Part shown: positions 62,431 to 64,000 of the stretch, piece by piece
Numbering within the stretch: position 1 is the first letter of the stretch
Layout of the letters: each line of letters begins with the position of its first letter
Assembly (NCBI RefSeq): GCF_009208585.1
Contig: NZ_WFLN01000004.1
Span: 786,826 to 850,825 of the forward strand
DNA from: Fluviispira multicolorata
GTDB lineage: Bacteria; Bdellovibrionota_B; Oligoflexia; Silvanigrellales; Silvanigrellaceae
Direction of reading: 5' to 3'
Length of the DNA: 64,000 bases
Translations under genes and position numbers: made by a program
The notes under the pieces: generated by a model
Told to the model about the DNA's origin: nothing
The model's database searches: none
The model's input: the letters and a program-made list of their open reading frames with translations, nothing else

Positions 62431-63741
62431 TTAATCTGAATGAGCAAAGGTTTTACCTGATTTCATAAAACTAAAACACAACGCAAATAATGAAACACCT
62501 ATCATATAAAATGCTGGTGAAGTATTTAAATTTGTCTGCTTAATAAGAGTTGTCGCTATGAGAGGAGTGAATCCTCCAAATATTCCAAAGGCTAAATTAT
62601 AGCTTAAAGAAGCTCCAGAGTATCTAATTTTAGCTGGAAAAGATTGAGCAAGAATATATATACTTCCAGCCGTAATGCTCGCAGTAGCAACAGAAACAAT
62701 TGCATAACAAAAATAAATTGAATTAAAATTATTTGCACTGAAGTTATTAAAAATTGGATATGAAAAAGCAATTAAAAGAATAAGACCAAAATTTAAAACT
62801 TTTCTTGGACCAATTCTATCAGACAGAATGCCAAATAAGATAATAATAACGGCATAAAAAAAGACTGCCGCTGAATTAATAAATAAAATATCACCTGATT
62901 CAAAACCATGATATACGCTTAAATAAGTTGGCAAGTAAAGCAAATAAAGGGTAACAGCCACCGCTAAAGCCCAAATACTCGTTCCAGTTTGAAATAATTC
63001 AAATTTATATTGTGAAACAACAATACCCACCGGAAGTTTTATATTTTCTTTTTTCATTTTTTTATAGACTGGAGTTTCTTTTAAAAAACGACGCAGATAA
63101 ACACCAATAAGTCCTAAAACACCTCCCGCTAAAAAAGGCAAACGCCATCCCCATGAATAAAGTTGTTCCTTTGTCAAATAGTGAGAAAGCAATGCTCCAA
63201 CAGATGAACCTAAAAATATACCTAGAATAATTCCACAAAATAAAACACCACAGGCAAGCCCACGCCGAGATTTATGAGCGTGTTCATATATAAATGTAAT
63301 TGAGCAAGGTATTTCACCACCAATTGCAAGTCCTTGCGCAATACGACAGGCGATCAATAATAATGTAGCCGCAATTCCTATTTGTGAAAAGGTTGGTAGC
63401 ACTCCAATTAAAAATGTCGGTGCTGCCATTAAAAAAACAGTTAAAGCAAATGAGTTTTTTCTTCCACTTTTATCACCATAATGACTGAATATAATACCTC
63501 CAAAAACCCTTGCCAAATAACCACTGGCAAAGACGGTGAAGGAGAGTAATAATCCACCAATGGGCGTGCTAGAGTCAAAAAACAATTGTGCAATAATTTG
63601 TGCAAAAAAAACATAAACTACGAAATCATAAAATTCTAAAGATCCACCTAAAGCAGATATAGTAAAAGTTTTAATTTCATCACGGGTTAAAGAACTTGAT
63701 TTTTCGTACTGATCGATATGAGCTGACTCTAGCTGATCCAT
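62431..63741 (-). CDS. MFS transporter of the metabolite:H+ symporter family (ProP/ShiA-like)
   Basis: The 436-residue protein has twelve predicted helices and the MHS-family marks. These are GGSLEFYDFVVYVFFA in helix 1, RVFGGIIFSHYGDKSGRKNSF (the loop 2-3 motif), RIAQGLAIGGEIPCSITFIYEHA, and GRLPFLAGG-like GWRLPFLAGGVLGLIGVYLRR followed by ETPVY. Such proteins import organic acids or compatible solutes with protons; the substrate is not predictable here. GAGGA lies 7 bases before ATG 63741. It is transcribed alone. Confidence 0.85.
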   Translation of the reverse strand: MDQLESAHIDQYEKSSSLTRDEIKTFTISALGGSLEFYDFVVYVFFAQIIAQLFFDSSTPIGGLLLSFTVFASGYLARVFGGIIFSHYGDKSGRKNSFALTVFLMAAPTFLIGVLPTFSQIGIAATLLLIACRIAQGLAIGGEIPCSITFIYEHAHKSRRGLACGVLFCGIILGIFLGSSVGALLSHYLTKEQLYSWGWRLPFLAGGVLGLIGVYLRRFLKETPVYKKMKKENIKLPVGIVVSQYKFELFQTGTSIWALAVAVTLYLLYLPTYLSVYHGFESGDILFINSAAVFFYAVIIILFGILSDRIGPRKVLNFGLILLIAFSYPIFNNFSANNFNSIYFCYAIVSVATASITAGSIYILAQSFPAKIRYSGASLSYNLAFGIFGGFTPLIATTLIKQTNLNTSPAFYMIGVSLFALCFSFMKSGKTFAHSD

Positions 63742-63873
63742 ATATAATCCTCTAATTTAATGGATTTATTCAATAAAACAAGAATTCTATACTATCAATT
63801 TCAGCTAGATTTGCAAATCAATTTATGTGGATTTTTACTTATCGATCAGGGGAATTAAACTTGATAATTATCT

Positions 63874-63906
63874 GTGAACTTCTCGCCCCTAAAGGGAGCG
63901 AGCTTC
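63874..63906 (-). ncRNA. Probable 3' end of an omega-RNA / right end of an IS200/IS605-family element
   Basis: On the minus strand, overlapping the end of the TnpB frame, a G/C-rich hairpin (63902-63882, CTCGC-CCC stem with a T bulge and TTTA loop) stands out from the AT-rich surroundings. It is followed by GAAGTTCAC, which ends at 63874. TnpB-associated omega-RNAs characteristically end in such a hairpin at the element's right end, with the guide read from the flanking DNA. Here that flank begins at 63873 on the minus strand. Confidence 0.45.
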
Positions 63907-64000
63907 TGAAGTCATAGGAATCAGCGGATTAGATTGCTCTAATTTCGTCTTACTTATTCCTCGTCCAGCTTTACTTCGGCTAGTCCCTAGCCTAGTTCTT
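63889..64000 (-). CDS. tnpB: TnpB-type RNA-guided nuclease, C-terminal tail (runs off the right edge)
   Basis: Only the last 36 codons are in the window, ending at TAG 63891-63889. The tail reads RTRLGTSRSKAGRGIS, then a linker, and closes PMTSEARSL. Unstructured Ser/Arg-rich tails that end E-A-x-x-L or E-S-x-x-I, encoded by DNA that doubles as the omega-RNA scaffold, are typical of TnpB in IS200/IS605 elements. The RuvC and zinc-finger domains are outside the window. The raised GC content relative to the neighbours agrees with a mobile origin. The call rests on the tail pattern and on the following hairpin. Confidence 0.5.
   Translation of the reverse strand, partial: RTRLGTSRSKAGRGISKTKLEQSNPLIPMTSEARSL

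Noticed and set aside
1..64000. tRNA, rRNA and CRISPR genes
   Set aside because: No T-loop-like GTTCGAnTC context with a cloverleaf, rRNA signature or regularly spaced repeat was found on either strand.

Overview
The window is an AT-rich (roughly one-third GC), densely coded piece of a Gram-negative bacterial chromosome. Gram-negative envelope genes (KDO synthesis, lipoproteins, an outer-membrane-type barrel), strong Shine-Dalgarno sequences, frequent GTG/TTG starts and a RegB/RegA redox pair fit the Bdellovibrionota/Oligoflexia. My best guess is a low-GC Silvanigrellales-type organism. That placement is inference from overall character, not from a marker gene. No rRNA, tRNA or CRISPR array was seen.

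Layout. 1-2.3 kb: clpP-clpX and the first codons of lon, all on the minus strand (protein quality control). 2.4-8.2 kb: hemB, a YqhA-type membrane protein, mutL-miaA, a perfect-stem terminator, then lexA. 8.2-13.7 kb: an aromatic-residue-rich leader peptide followed by a tandemly duplicated (2619-bp period) TrpXYZ-like ABC importer. 13.9-16.9 kb: a small secreted protein behind a possible Fur box, ferredoxin-NADP reductase and threonine dehydratase. 17-22.6 kb: a BatA-like DUF58/DUF4159/amidotransferase-like membrane locus without a MoxR ATPase, then a PilZ protein. 23-24.6 kb: a catalytically dead KdsA paralogue translationally coupled to a metal-dependent KdsA whose 3' end carries a fresh 26-bp duplication. 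24.6-29.1 kb: a secreted GDSL hydrolase and a polar amino-acid ABC importer. 29.4-36.8 kb: envelope proteins, a DUF4175-like coiled-coil protein, a DnaQ-like exonuclease, a LysR regulator and a divergent NFACT/RqcH-like protein. 37-40.9 kb: exopolysaccharide genes and a FapA-like protein. 40.9-45.6 kb: RlmD-type methyltransferase, radA and argS. 45.6-49.8 kb: uridine phosphorylase, two secreted proteins of unknown role and a BMP-family nucleoside-type binding protein. 49.8-54.1 kb: 2-oxoacid dehydrogenase E2 and lipoamide dehydrogenase, then engB-trmL. 54.1-56.7 kb: a DUF3857/transglutaminase protein and a YtkA-like protein. 57-59.9 kb: a RegB/RegA redox two-component pair next to a Cds1-like cysteine desulfhydrase. 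59.9-63.7 kb: a 2H-phosphoesterase-like protein, a lipoprotein and an MFS symporter. 63.87-64.0 kb: the right end of what looks like an IS200/IS605-family element, with the TnpB C-terminus and the omega-RNA 3' hairpin running in from the right edge.

The strongest leads are (1) the Phe/Tyr-rich leader peptide ahead of a duplicated transporter whose two binding proteins differ mainly in two clusters; (2) the KdsA pseudoenzyme coupled to kdsA; (3) the redox kinase/regulator pair beside an H2S-producing enzyme; and (4) the TnpB/omega-RNA end at the right edge. All calls come from reading the sequence; no database search was run.
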